The notes beneath the pieces are model-generated. The model was not told where the DNA came from and made no database searches. It was given only the letters and a program-made list of their open reading frames with translations. DNA of 64,000 nucleotides from JABFXX01 sp036489755 (GTDB lineage: Bacteria > Myxococcota_A > Polyangia > Haliangiales > Haliangiaceae): positions 50,163-114,162 of the forward strand of contig DASXFD010000046.1 in assembly GCA_036489755.1 (NCBI GenBank), given 5' to 3'. Made by a program: the position numbers and the translations under genes. This document shows, in pieces, positions 19,714 through 31,500 of this stretch; the first letter of the stretch is position 1; each line of letters begins with the position of its first letter.

Positions 19714-19731
19714 CAAAGTGATATCATATTG
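19702..19731 (+). promoter_or_regulatory. SPFH-RHH operon promoter with overlapping palindromic operator
   Basis: TTGACA (19702-19707) with a 17-base spacer to CATATT (19725-19730) forms a promoter. Over the spacer and -10 lies CAA-N2-TGATATCA-N2-TTG (19714-19731), an 18-base palindrome in otherwise GC-rich DNA. The ribbon-helix-helix protein encoded in the operon is the natural candidate to bind it and repress its own operon. Confidence 0.6.
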
Positions 19732-19759
19732 CCATCAGTCCTTTCTGGAGGGATTTTCG

Positions 19760-20635
19760 ATGGCAATGAAAGAACGTTCCGCGGTTTCGAGCTCGGGGTG
19801 GTTGGCGATCGTCGTCGGGCTGGCGGCCTTGGGCGGCTCGGTGGGCGCCTTCGCGATGATCAACACGCATCAGCTCGCGCCGGCGCCGTACGTCGCGACC
19901 GGCTTCGCGCTGGCGATCGGCGGCATCTTGCTCCTCAAGGGCTGCTTCGTGGTCGGCCCGAACGAAGCGCGCGTGCTCACGTTCTTCGGCCGCTACGTCG
20001 GCACCGTGAAGGAAGTGGGGCTGCGGTTCGCGAACCCGTTCGCGACGAAGCTGCCGATCTCGCTGCGCGCACGCAACTTCGAGACCGAGCACATCAAGGT
20101 CAACGACCTCGAAGGCAACCCGATCGAGATCGGTGCCGTGATCGTGTGGCGCGTCGTCGATACGGCGCAGGCGATGTTCGACGTCGAGACGTTCGAGAGC
20201 TTCGTCAAGATCCAGGCGGAGACCGCGCTGCGCAACCTCGCGATGCATCACCCGTACGACGGCCACGACGAGAACGCGATCAGCCTGCGCGGCCACTCCG
20301 ATGCCGTCTCCGATCTGCTGCGCAAGGAAGTCACCGACAAGATCTCGGCGGCCGGCGTGGAAGTCGTCGACGCGCGCATCGCGCACCTCGCGTACTCGCC
20401 CGAGATCGCGCAGGCGATGCTGCAGCGCCAGCAGGCGGGCGCGATCATCGCGGCGCGCACGCGCATCGTCGAGGGTGCCGTCTCGATGGTCGAGATGGCG
20501 CTCGAACAACTCGCGAAGCGCGGCATCGTCGAGCTCGATCAAGAGCGCAAGGCGGCGATGGTGTCGAACCTGCTCGTCGTGCTGTGCGGCGAGCGCGCGA
20601 CCCAACCGGTGGTCAACGCCGGCACGCTTTACTGA
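19760..20635 (+). CDS. SPFH/band-7 domain membrane scaffold protein, 291 aa
   Basis: Two N-terminal membrane segments (about residues 13-33 and 43-63) are followed by an SPFH domain. It begins at CFVVGPNEARVLTFFGRYVGT and runs through the ALRNLAMHHPYD and KISAAGVEVVDARIAHLAYS blocks to about residue 270. SPFH proteins oligomerise on membranes and act as scaffolds for proteases or lipid microdomains. GGAGGG lies seven bases before the ATG at 19760, and a promoter/operator immediately upstream. Stop and start overlap as TGATG with a small DNA-binding protein gene, a pairing seen in many high-GC bacteria. The two-gene unit interrupts the hut genes. Specific function unknown. Confidence 0.85.
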   Translation: MAMKERSAVSSSGWLAIVVGLAALGGSVGAFAMINTHQLAPAPYVATGFALAIGGILLLKGCFVVGPNEARVLTFFGRYVGTVKEVGLRFANPFATKLPISLRARNFETEHIKVNDLEGNPIEIGAVIVWRVVDTAQAMFDVETFESFVKIQAETALRNLAMHHPYDGHDENAISLRGHSDAVSDLLRKEVTDKISAAGVEVVDARIAHLAYSPEIAQAMLQRQQAGAIIAARTRIVEGAVSMVEMALEQLAKRGIVELDQERKAAMVSNLLVVLCGERATQPVVNAGTLY

Positions 20636-20796
20636 TGGCCGAGCGCAAGCCGTTCCTGTTGCGGATCGATCCGGCCGTGCTCGAGGCGCTCGAGCGCTGG
20701 GCCGGCGACGACTTGCGCTCGGTCAACGCCCAGATCGAGTACGTGCTGCGCGACGCGCTCGCCCGAGCCGGCCGCGCGCCGAAGAAGAAGGCGTAA
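20635..20796 (+). CDS. Ribbon-helix-helix (Arc/CopG-type) DNA-binding protein, 53 aa
   Basis: This 53-residue protein has the RHH pattern: a short strand (KPFLLRIDP), helix A (AVLEALERWAGDD), a turn with S-V-N, and helix B (AQIEYVLRDALARAG), then a Lys tail. The ATG overlaps the SPFH stop by one base (TGATG), so its expression is coupled. RHH dimers insert the strand into the major groove at short palindromes. The palindrome at 19714-19731 over the operon promoter is the likely target, making it an autoregulator. It could also be an antitoxin-like protein, but no toxin gene is adjacent. Confidence 0.8.
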   Translation: MAERKPFLLRIDPAVLEALERWAGDDLRSVNAQIEYVLRDALARAGRAPKKKA

Positions 20797-20807
20797 ACCG
20801 CCCGTAG

Positions 20808-21218
20808 CTATTCGAAGACTTTTTCGAGCTCGGCCTTGAGGTACATCGCGCGCGACGCCGACTTGTAGCCGCGCACGAGCGCGATGGTGAACAAGATCTT
20901 CATCAGGATGCCCTGCGTGAACAGGCTCGAGAAGTCGCCGACCCACGCGGCGACGCCGATCTGCAGGCCCCAGTAGCCGGCGAGCGCGAGGAGGCACGCG
21001 GCCTTGGGGTGCTTCTTGGCGGCGAAGAACAGCGTGACGAAGTACGCGAGGATCACGGTGTCGATGATCAAGAACCGCGTGCGCCACACCGGCGGAATCT
21101 GAGCCTTCTGCACGACCTGCAAGAGGACCGTGTCGACGACGAACATGATGATGCCGACGGCCAAGATCCAGCCGCGCGCCCGCTTCATCTCCAAGCTCAA
21201 CTCTTGCCGAGGGTCCAT
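20808..21218 (-). CDS. Small four-helix integral membrane protein, 136 aa
   Basis: No family recognised. Four hydrophobic segments are visible, at about residues 13-34, 45-66, 70-90 and 95-116 (for example GWILAVGIIMFVVDTVLLQV and TRFLIIDTVILAYFVTLFF). A short charged C-terminal helix (YLKAELEKVFE) would be cytoplasmic. The ATG at 21218 is 20 bases downstream of the hutH stop on the same strand, so it may be expressed with hutH. No signature of a histidine or urocanate transporter is visible and the size is too small for known Hut permeases. Confidence 0.7.
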   Translation of the reverse strand: MDPRQELSLEMKRARGWILAVGIIMFVVDTVLLQVVQKAQIPPVWRTRFLIIDTVILAYFVTLFFAAKKHPKAACLLALAGYWGLQIGVAAWVGDFSSLFTQGILMKILFTIALVRGYKSASRAMYLKAELEKVFE

Positions 21219-21238
21219 TCGGCGGACGATGCCACAGA

Positions 21239-22795
<1,557 letters not shown>

Positions 22796-22878
22796 GGCCC
22801 ATGTCTATCACGATGTTCGGTCATTCCGAGGATTTGGCCCTCGGTCGCGTTGACACGCACTGGCTCAAATGGTGATCC

Positions 22879-25800
22879 TTGGACGCGTTGGGTACGCCAC
22901 CCGAAGATGAGGCGGGCGGCGCCGCCGAGAGCGGGGCCGTGCCGGTGCCGATCGATTCGATCGAGGCCGCGAAGAGCGATTCTGTCGATCGCGCGGCCGC
23001 GCTGGCGGCGCGCATCGACGCCGCGATGGCGAACGGCGAAGACGACGTCAAGAACGAGGTCGCGTCGATCGATGTCGAGATGCTCGAGGATGACGAGCCG
23101 TCGGGACCGCCGCACGTCGTCGTGCCGCCGAAGATGTCGCCGCCGCGCGCGATGCCGCCGCCGCCGCCGCGCGGCGTGATCGCGATTCCACCGCCGCGGC
23201 CGAGCTCGCCGGGCACGCCGCGCACCGTGCAGATTCCGCGCGTCGGCCCCGCGCCCGCGACGCCGACGTCGCCGATTCCGGTCGTATCCGTACCGCCGCT
23301 CGCGCCGAGCGATTCGCACGCGGCGCCGCCGCCGGCCGTCGGGCGCACGCCGACGGGTGATCGCCGAGAGGATCGTCCGCGCCGGCCATCGGCGCCGCCG
23401 CCGGTGCCCGACGCACAGGAACGCGCGCGCCGGATCTCGCAGCCGCCGCCGATTCCGGGTGCGATCCCGACGCCGATCGGCGCCGACGACATGCTCTCGG
23501 GCTCGCCCGACATCGGCTCGCTCGAAGGCGGCGTCGAGGTCAGCACCGGCACGCCGAACATCGTCGTCGAGCAACCGCTCGACGCGCAGATCGAGCACCC
23601 GACCGTCGTCGACAAGGCGATCGAAGGGCTCGGTGAATCGGGCGCGGAGCCGCGCGCCGACGCGATGACTCACGAGCTCGACGCGCTGGTGCTGTCGGAT
23701 CCCGGCGGCGCGGCGATGCTCGCGTACGAGCTCGGCGAGCTCTACGAGCGGCGGCTCGCCGACGAGGCGCGCGCGGTGAAGGCGTTCGGCCGCGCGCTCG
23801 GCCTCGATCCGTCGCTGCGCCCGAACTTGTGGGCGATCCGGCGCGTGTTCTATCGGCGCGCGCTGTGGCCGAATCTCGTCAAGCTCGTCGATGCCGAGGT
23901 CGCGTATGCACGCGACGACCTCGAGCGCGCCGATCTGCTCCTCGAGAAGGCGCGGATCAGCGCGCATCACATGAACCAGCTCGCCGATGCGCGCGCGTCG
24001 CTCGACGAGGCCGTGCGGATCGCGCCGCAGCATCAGGGCGCATTGCTCGAGCTCGAGCGCGTGCTCGCCGCGCAGAACGACGCGCCTGCGTTGAGCGAAG
24101 TCTGGGAGCTGCTCGCCGAAGCGGTCGAGCAGCCGTCGCGCAAGGTCGGCTACTGGCTCGAGGTCGGTCGCGCAGCCGGTGCGGCCCGCGAGGTCGGCCG
24201 CGCACAAGAAGCGTTCGATCACGCCGCCGCGCTCGCGACCGGTGCCGAAGCCGAGCGCGTCGCGCGCGAGCGATTGCGCGCCGTCGAGCAAGCCGACGGC
24301 GGCACGGCCGATGTCGTCGCGGCGATCGATGCGCTCGCGACCGTGCTGCTCGCGACGTTCGGGCCCGCCGGACCGGCGACCGATGCGATGGCGTCGGCGG
24401 TCGGCGAGCGTCCGGATCGCGCGACCGCGTTGCGGCTCGAGCTGGTCGCGCTGCGCCGGCGCCAAGCGCAGCTCGCGCGCGCCGATCAACCGGATCGCGC
24501 GTGGGAATTGCTCCAGCAAGCGAGCGCGCTCGCGCCCGGCGAGTCGATGGTGCTCTCGGATCTGACCGAGCTCGCGGAGGAGCTCGGCCGCTACGACGAT
24601 CTCGCCGAGCTCGTGCAGAGCTGGCAGGCGGTCGAAGCCGATCCGAGCCGCGGCCTCATCTTGTCGATCCGGCGCGCCGATGCGCTGCTGCGCGGCGGGC
24701 AGGGCGAGCAAGCGCGCGCGCTGCTCGCGTCGCTCGAAGCGACGGCGCCGGGCTTCATCGTGCTGACGTCGGCGGCCGAGCGCGACGCGCTCGCGCGCAA
24801 GGATCCGGGCGAGCTCGCGAAGACGTACATCGCCGGTGCGCACGCGGCGCTGCTCGGCACGTGGCTCGGACCGGGCCACGCGCCGCAGCCCGATCCGGCG
24901 GCGGCCGCCGCGTTGTTCGTGCAAGGCGCCGAGCTGATCGCGTACGAATCGGCCGGCACCGCGAGCGATGCCTACAACGACGCGCGCACGGCGCTCGGCA
25001 AGGCGCTCGAGGCCGTGCCGAATCATCCGGCCGCGATCGAGGCGCTGATCGAGCTCGACGACGCCTTCGGTCACGCCGGCGACGCGCTCGCTCGGCTGCG
25101 CGGCCTCATCGACGACGCGCAGGGCACGGCGAAGCGGCCGCTCGTCGAGCGCGCGATCCGGATCGCGCGCGGCCACGGCGATCTCGACGCGATGCTCGCG
25201 TTCGAGCGCGAGCTCGCGGCGCTCGTGCCCGACGACACCGTGCTGGCGTGGCGGCTCGAATCGACGCTCGCGCAGCTCGGCAAAGACGACGAACGCGGGG
25301 AATTGCTCGCATCGCTCGGCAAGCGCGAGACCGACGCGACGCGCAAGGGCACCGCGTTGTTCGCGGCGGCGCGATTGCGCGAGCGCGCGGGCGCCGTCGA
25401 GGATGCGACCGAGCTCTATCGCCAGGTGCTCGCGATCTGGCCCGACGATACGTTCGCACGCGAGTCGCTCGTCGATCTGTTGCGCGCGCAGGAGCGGTGG
25501 GCCGAGCTCGTCGCGGAGCGGCGTGCCGAGGCGACCGCGCGGCCGGATGGTGCCGCGGCTCGCCGTGCGCTGCGCGAAGCTGCCTGGGTGCTCGAAGTGC
25601 GGCTCGGCGATCCGGCGACGGCGTCGACCGTGTACGCCGAGTGGCTCGCGCGCACGCCCGATGATCGCGTGGCGCTCGAAGGGCTCGCGCGCACGCGCGC
25701 CGCGGCCGGCGATCACCGTGGCGAGGCCGACGCGCGCCGCACGATCGCCGAATCCGATCCGAACCCCGATACGCAATGGCTGCTCGGCAAGACGCTCGAG

Positions 25801-28524
25801 CGCGCGGGTCAGCTCGACGACGCGGCGGATCAATATCGCGCGCTGATCGCGCAGGACGGTGACCCGACCGTCGCGTCGACCGCCGCCGCGCTCGCGCTCG
25901 GCGATCTCGCGGTTGCGCGGCACGATACCGTGATGCGCGTCGAGGCGACCGCGGCGCTCGCCGGCAAGACCATCGATCGCCAGCTCGGCGCCGCGCTCGC
26001 CGAAGAAGGCGGCTGGATGTACGCGCTCGTGCTCGAGGACTTCGATCGCGCGGCGCAATCGTTCCAAGCGTCGATCGAGCTAGGCCCGCGTCGCGGCGCG
26101 CTGCTCGGTGCGGCACTCGTCGCCGCCAAGCGCAGCGATCCGCAGGCGCTCGCGCAGGCCTACGAAGGGCTCGCCGCGACGGTGCAGATGCCGGAAGCCG
26201 CCGCCGCGCTGCTGCTCCGCGCCGCCGCGATGGCCGCCGCCGACGCCGATCTCGATACCGCGAACGCGCGCGTCGCCGCCGCTCGCATCGCCGCGCCCGA
26301 TGACGCGAGCGCGCTGCTCGTGCTCGCCGAGACCGGCGCGCTGCCGCAGGTCGATGCCGACGACGCGTTCGCGGCCGTCGATCCGTTGCTCGCGCGCGCC
26401 GAAGTGCTCGAGATGCGCGCCGCGCTCGCCGACGATCCGAACTCGCGAGCCGCATGGGAGCTCGATCGCGCCGAGGCGCTCGAGCTCGCCGGCCGGTTGC
26501 GCGAGGCGGGCAGCGTGATCGCCGCCGTGCTCAAGCAGCGGCCCGACGATCTGCGCGCGCTCGCCGCGCTGCGCCGCATGGCCAAGCGCGCCGGCGATAA
26601 ATCGACGGCGGCACAGGCGTCGTTCGCGCTCGCGCGCGTGCTCGGCGACAGCCATGCGAAGCTCGAGCTGCTGCACGACGCGGTCACCGTGTTCGACGGT
26701 CCGCCCGGGATCGCGCGCAACGTCGACTACGCGGTCGCGACGTACAAGCGGATCCTCTTGCTCGATCCAGGCGCGCCCGAGCTCGAGCGCTTGCTCGAGT
26801 TGCTGCGCGAGCGCGCCGACGTGCGCTCGCTGATCGCGGCGCTCACCGATCGCCTGACCTGGCTCGACAACGAAGGCTTCGACACGACGAGCCCCGACGG
26901 CACCGATCCACTTGCGCCGCTCCTGCTCGAGCGCGCGACCGTGCTGCACGGGCTCGGCGATCAGCAGGCCGCGATGCAGGACCTCGACGTCTTGCTCGAG
27001 CGCTCGCCGAACCACCTCGAAGCCCTGCGCTTCCGCGCCGATCTCGCGCTGACCGCGGGCGACGCCGAGCTCGCGGTATCGCTGTGGCGGCGCTACCTGC
27101 AGCACGAGGCGCGGCCGCAGCGCAAAGCCGAGATCGAGCTGCAGCTGTCGCAAGTGCTCGCCGAGAACACCGGCGATCTCGCCGGCGCGATCGAGCAGCT
27201 CGAGCGCGTCGTGCAGACGAACCCCGACGATCCGCACCTGCGCGACCAGCTGCTCGGCCTGTGCACGCGCGCCAACGACTGGGAGCGCGCGCTGCGCGAG
27301 CTCCGCCAGCTCGTGCGCATGCGCAACACCGGTCAGGACAAGGCGCGCGAGGAGCTCCGCATCGGCCAGCTGCTGCGCGATCGCGTCGGCGATCGCAACG
27401 CGGCCCGGCTCGCGTTCGATCGCGCGCGCGCATTCGATCCGCTGAACCTCGACGTGGTGCGCGAGCTCGCCGATCTGCTCGAGCCGACGCCGCGCGCCGC
27501 GATGCTCGGAGCGACCGCGTCGAGCTTGCGCGGTGCGGTCGCCCAATCGCCGCGCTTGCACGCGCTGTACGAACGGCTCGCGCAGATCCACGCGTGGCAA
27601 GCCGACGTCGATGCGCGCTGGGTTGCGCTGGTCGCGGTCGAGGCACTCGGCAATCCGACCGCTGATCAACGCCAGGTCCTGACGTCGGGCCGCCAGGCGC
27701 TCGGCGCGCCCGGCAAGGGCAAGCTCGACGATGCCGCGCGCGACGTGTTGCGCGGCACGTTCCGCGGTCCGCTCGCCGATCTGTGGCGCGCGATCGCGCC
27801 GAGCGTGCAGGTCGCGACGGGTGTCGACGCGGTCAAGCTCGGCTTCACGCGCGGCGATCGCATCGCGCAGAAGAAGCTCGGCACGCAGTACGACTCGCTC
27901 GCGACGATCCTCGGCGCGTTCGCGCTGGACGACGTCGAGATCTACATCAGCGCCGGCCGCACCGGCTTCGCGCGCGGGCTCGCCGGCGAGACGCCGATGT
28001 TGTGCCTAGGCGCCGACATCGCGGCGGCGAAATCGCCGACTCAGCGGTTCGCGCTCGGCCGCGCGATCGCGCACATCGCCGAGGGGATCGCGCCGCTCGG
28101 CGAGCTTCACGACCGCGAGCTCGCATGGACGCTCGTCGCTGCGCTACAGGCCGCCGAGGTGCGCGTGCCGCCGACGCTGTTCGAGCTCGCCGCCGATCAG
28201 GATGCCGCGGTCGCGGAGCGCACGAAGATTCTCAAGAAACAGATGTCGCGCAGGGCGCGCGCGACCGTGCAGCAGATCGCGCAGAAACCGAACGAGCTGT
28301 TCGCGTTCGACACGATGCGGCTCGCGGCGGTCGCGGTCGGCCAGCGCGCCGGCCTGTTGTGGTCGGGCGATCTCGCGGTCGCGCTATCGGTGCTCGACGT
28401 CGGCAAAGGCGGCCGCGCGTTGATCGACAGCCCGACCGCGCTCGACCTGGTCGCGTGGTCGGTCTCCGAAGAGCACGTGAAGCTCCGCGCGAAGCTCGGC
28501 ATCGCGCTGGCGGGATTGCGATGA
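22879..28524 (+). CDS. Giant TPR-repeat protein with disordered N-terminus, 1881 aa
   Basis: The first 220 or so residues are low-complexity and Pro/Asp-rich (polyproline near 95-105). From about 230 to 1640 there are TPR-like helical repeats, for example AVKAFGRALGLDPSLRPNLW and AIEQLERVVQTNPDDPHL. The last 270 residues form a distinct alpha/beta domain containing GDRIAQKKLG, DDVEIYISAG and RFALGRAIAHIAEG. The downstream gene encodes a paralogue with the same layout. No signal peptide or membrane segment. A stop at 22873 limits the start; the first possible one is TTG 22879 with GGTGAT upstream, though a later start is possible. Probably an assembly scaffold; function unknown. Confidence 0.8.
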   Translation: MDALGTPPEDEAGGAAESGAVPVPIDSIEAAKSDSVDRAAALAARIDAAMANGEDDVKNEVASIDVEMLEDDEPSGPPHVVVPPKMSPPRAMPPPPPRGVIAIPPPRPSSPGTPRTVQIPRVGPAPATPTSPIPVVSVPPLAPSDSHAAPPPAVGRTPTGDRREDRPRRPSAPPPVPDAQERARRISQPPPIPGAIPTPIGADDMLSGSPDIGSLEGGVEVSTGTPNIVVEQPLDAQIEHPTVVDKAIEGLGESGAEPRADAMTHELDALVLSDPGGAAMLAYELGELYERRLADEARAVKAFGRALGLDPSLRPNLWAIRRVFYRRALWPNLVKLVDAEVAYARDDLERADLLLEKARISAHHMNQLADARASLDEAVRIAPQHQGALLELERVLAAQNDAPALSEVWELLAEAVEQPSRKVGYWLEVGRAAGAAREVGRAQEAFDHAAALATGAEAERVARERLRAVEQADGGTADVVAAIDALATVLLATFGPAGPATDAMASAVGERPDRATALRLELVALRRRQAQLARADQPDRAWELLQQASALAPGESMVLSDLTELAEELGRYDDLAELVQSWQAVEADPSRGLILSIRRADALLRGGQGEQARALLASLEATAPGFIVLTSAAERDALARKDPGELAKTYIAGAHAALLGTWLGPGHAPQPDPAAAAALFVQGAELIAYESAGTASDAYNDARTALGKALEAVPNHPAAIEALIELDDAFGHAGDALARLRGLIDDAQGTAKRPLVERAIRIARGHGDLDAMLAFERELAALVPDDTVLAWRLESTLAQLGKDDERGELLASLGKRETDATRKGTALFAAARLRERAGAVEDATELYRQVLAIWPDDTFARESLVDLLRAQERWAELVAERRAEATARPDGAAARRALREAAWVLEVRLGDPATASTVYAEWLARTPDDRVALEGLARTRAAAGDHRGEADARRTIAESDPNPDTQWLLGKTLERAGQLDDAADQYRALIAQDGDPTVASTAAALALGDLAVARHDTVMRVEATAALAGKTIDRQLGAALAEEGGWMYALVLEDFDRAAQSFQASIELGPRRGALLGAALVAAKRSDPQALAQAYEGLAATVQMPEAAAALLLRAAAMAAADADLDTANARVAAARIAAPDDASALLVLAETGALPQVDADDAFAAVDPLLARAEVLEMRAALADDPNSRAAWELDRAEALELAGRLREAGSVIAAVLKQRPDDLRALAALRRMAKRAGDKSTAAQASFALARVLGDSHAKLELLHDAVTVFDGPPGIARNVDYAVATYKRILLLDPGAPELERLLELLRERADVRSLIAALTDRLTWLDNEGFDTTSPDGTDPLAPLLLERATVLHGLGDQQAAMQDLDVLLERSPNHLEALRFRADLALTAGDAELAVSLWRRYLQHEARPQRKAEIELQLSQVLAENTGDLAGAIEQLERVVQTNPDDPHLRDQLLGLCTRANDWERALRELRQLVRMRNTGQDKAREELRIGQLLRDRVGDRNAARLAFDRARAFDPLNLDVVRELADLLEPTPRAAMLGATASSLRGAVAQSPRLHALYERLAQIHAWQADVDARWVALVAVEALGNPTADQRQVLTSGRQALGAPGKGKLDDAARDVLRGTFRGPLADLWRAIAPSVQVATGVDAVKLGFTRGDRIAQKKLGTQYDSLATILGAFALDDVEIYISAGRTGFARGLAGETPMLCLGADIAAAKSPTQRFALGRAIAHIAEGIAPLGELHDRELAWTLVAALQAAEVRVPPTLFELAADQDAAVAERTKILKKQMSRRARATVQQIAQKPNELFAFDTMRLAAVAVGQRAGLLWSGDLAVALSVLDVGKGGRALIDSPTALDLVAWSVSEEHVKLRAKLGIALAGLR

Positions 28525-28531
28525 GGTCGCG

Positions 28532-31500
28532 ATGAGCCCACCCGACAAGCCGAAAGGCCCCAAGGCGTTCCTCGACAACGACAACCTGTCGAACGAGCTC
28601 GACGCGTGGGACGCCATGTTCGACGGGCTGCACGGCGGCCCTGAAGGCGGCGTCCCCGCCGACGAGCCGCCGATGGCGTGGCCGTCGCCCGCCGTCGAGA
28701 TCGCACCGGCGACGCGGCCGACGCCGCCACCCGCCGCGTCGGTTCCGCAAGCGCCGCTCCACCTCGACGGTGACGACGACATCGAGATCGGCGAGCACAC
28801 GATGCTCGACACGCCGCGCTCGCCGTCGGCGCCCGACCTCACGGTCGATCACGCAGCGCCCGAATCGCGCAGTCCCGGGCCGATGTTCGCGTTCGACGAG
28901 GACCCGGCCGAGACCGACTTTTCCGATCTCGGCGGCTCGGGCTCGCCGGCGGCGCTCGGCAACATGCTCGGCCGCAGCGGCAGCGACACGCCGCTGCCCG
29001 AGCCGATCGACGAGGACGACGGCGTGTACACGTCGGCGTCGCGGCCCAACGTCGCGCCCGACGACTTCTCGCTGCCCGACGACGCGCCGGCTCCAGCGCC
29101 GCTGCCGCTGCCCGCGCCGCGCACGGTGCCGCCGTCGCCGCCGCCGAGGCGCACCGGTCCCGCGATCATCAGGCGCCAGACGCCGGTCGCGGTGCCGACG
29201 AGGATCCCGTCGGTCACGCGCCCGGCCGACGACTTCGGCGAGGCCACGCACGTCGCCGATCCGGAGGTGCTCGCCGCGCACGCCGAGCGCGCGGCTCGCT
29301 CGAAGGCGCCGACCGCGCCGCCGCCGCTGTCGTTCTCCCCGACGGACTCGGTGCCGATCGACGAGGACGACTACGCCGACATCGAGATCGGCGCGAGCGC
29401 CGCGACGCCGCCCCCCGAAGCGGGACCGAGCGATTCGATGTCGGGGCCGGTGCCGCGCCGCACCGCGGCGCACGTCGTCCGCCGGCCCGAGCGGCCCAGA
29501 CCCGAGATCAAGCGCGAGTCCGATCCGGTGATCGAGGTCTCGCGCGAGCCCGACGCCGCTGCGGTGCCGAGCGGCGAAGACGATTTCTCCGACGTCGCGG
29601 CCGCGGTCGGTGCGCGCGACGAGCTCGGCGAGCCGATCCGCGCGCGGGCGTCGACTGCCGACGGCGACGACGATGGCGTGATCATGACCACGCCGCCGCT
29701 CGATCTCGACGCGGCGCTCGCCGGCGACGACGACGATCTTGCGATTCCGGAAGAGCCGGAACAGCTCACCGAGCCCGACGACGACTACACGCACGACGTG
29801 CCGATCGGCGAGCTCGATGACATGCCCGGCTTCGCCGACGCGCGCGCGGCGACGCCCGAGCCCGAGCTGCTCGATCTTCCGGATCCCGAGCCTCGCGAGC
29901 GCGCCGAGACGATGCGGCCGCCCGGGCTGCTCGACGTGCTGCCGCGGCCGAATCGGCCGTCGGTGGTGCCCGTGCTGCAGCGGATGCCCGACGTCCACGA
30001 GCCGCTGCCCGATCACACGCTCGCAGGCGTGCGCGCCGCGCCGCCGCGCGTGCGCCGGATGGCGACGCCGCTGCCGATCGCCGAGGGCGATGCCGTCGAT
30101 CACGAGCCGACGCTCGATCTCGAAGCGCTGCAGCTGCCCGAGCAGATCCAGCCGCTGCCGAGCAGCCAGCTCGACGAAGAGTTCGCGCGCTCGCTCGAGG
30201 TGTACGAGCGCGAGCTGGCGACCGTCGACGAAGCCCAAGCGTCGGCGTCGCTGCGGATCGAGGCCGGCCGGTTGTGCGAGCGACTCGGCGAGCTCGAGCG
30301 CGCGCGCTCGCACTACGACGCCGCGCTGCTCTCCGATCCGCGCGCGACCGCGGCGCTGCGCGGGTTGCGCCGGCTCGGCCGCAACACCAGCGACCTCGTC
30401 GAGGCGGTGCGCCAGCTCGATGCCGAGCTCGCGGTCGCGGGCGCGCTCGAGCGCCGTCCGCTCGGTCATTACCGGATCGACTTGTTGCTCGCGTCGGGCG
30501 AGCAAGATCTCGCGCGCGTTGCCGCCGGCGAGATCCTCGACAGCGCGCCATCCGACGTGCGCGCGCTGCTCGCACAGCTCGAGCTCGCGTTTCTCGACGG
30601 CCGCGCCGACGAGTTCGGCCGCGCGCTCGAACAGCTCGCGCACGCGGTTTCCGACGAAGAGCTGCGCGCCGCGGTGCAATCCGCGCGCGGCATGCTCGCC
30701 GAGTCGCCGCAGGCGGCGCAGGTCGGCGTCGCCGGCGATGCCGGCAAGTGGTTCGGCGAGGCGGCCGAGTCCGATCCGGCCTCGCTGAGTGCGCGCCTCG
30801 GCGCGATCCGCGGCGCCAGCGCGCGCGGCGATCGCGACGCCTCGGCGAGCGCGTTGCTCGAGCTCGCACGCAAGATCGAACGGAACGACGCGGTCACCGC
30901 AGCGGCGCTCGCGCTGCGCGTCCAACATTGGGGCGCGCCCGGCAGCGAGGTCGCCGCCGCCGCCGCGCAGCTCGCGCAGAACGTGCTGCCCGACGATCCG
31001 CTCGTCGCGCGCGCCGCCGCCGAAATCGCGCTCGCCGGCTCCGATCCGGTCGCCGCGGGCGGCGCGATGGCCGCATGGGCGAACCTCGAGTCGACGTCGG
31101 CCGCCGAGCGCGCGTACGCGGCCGGACGCGCCGCCGAGCTCGATCCCGCGCGCGGCGCCGAGCTGTGGAGCGCCGCGCTGCACCACGATCCCGGCGACGA
31201 TTACGCGGCCGCGCAGCTGCGCACCGCATATGTCGCATCGGAAGCGACGCAGCTCGCGATCGACGTCGATCTCGGCGTGGCGGGCGATTCCGACCGCGAG
31301 CGTGCGCGGCTTCGCGCCGCGTTCGGGTTGATCGCGCAAGGCCAGCTCGAGGCCGCGATCGAGTTGCTCGACAAAGGTCACGCCGAGCATCCGAGCTCGC
31401 TCGCGCTCACCGAGGCGTATGCCGAGGCGCTCGCCGCGGCCGGCCGATGGAGCGATCGCGCGAAGCTGCTCGACGAGCTCGCGCGCGACCCGGGCGAGCA

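Noticed and set aside
22850..22878. TTGACA at 22850-22855 as a full promoter for the first TPR gene
   Set aside because: The -35 is perfect but 16-18 bases downstream there is only TGATCC or similar, so a complete promoter cannot be supported.
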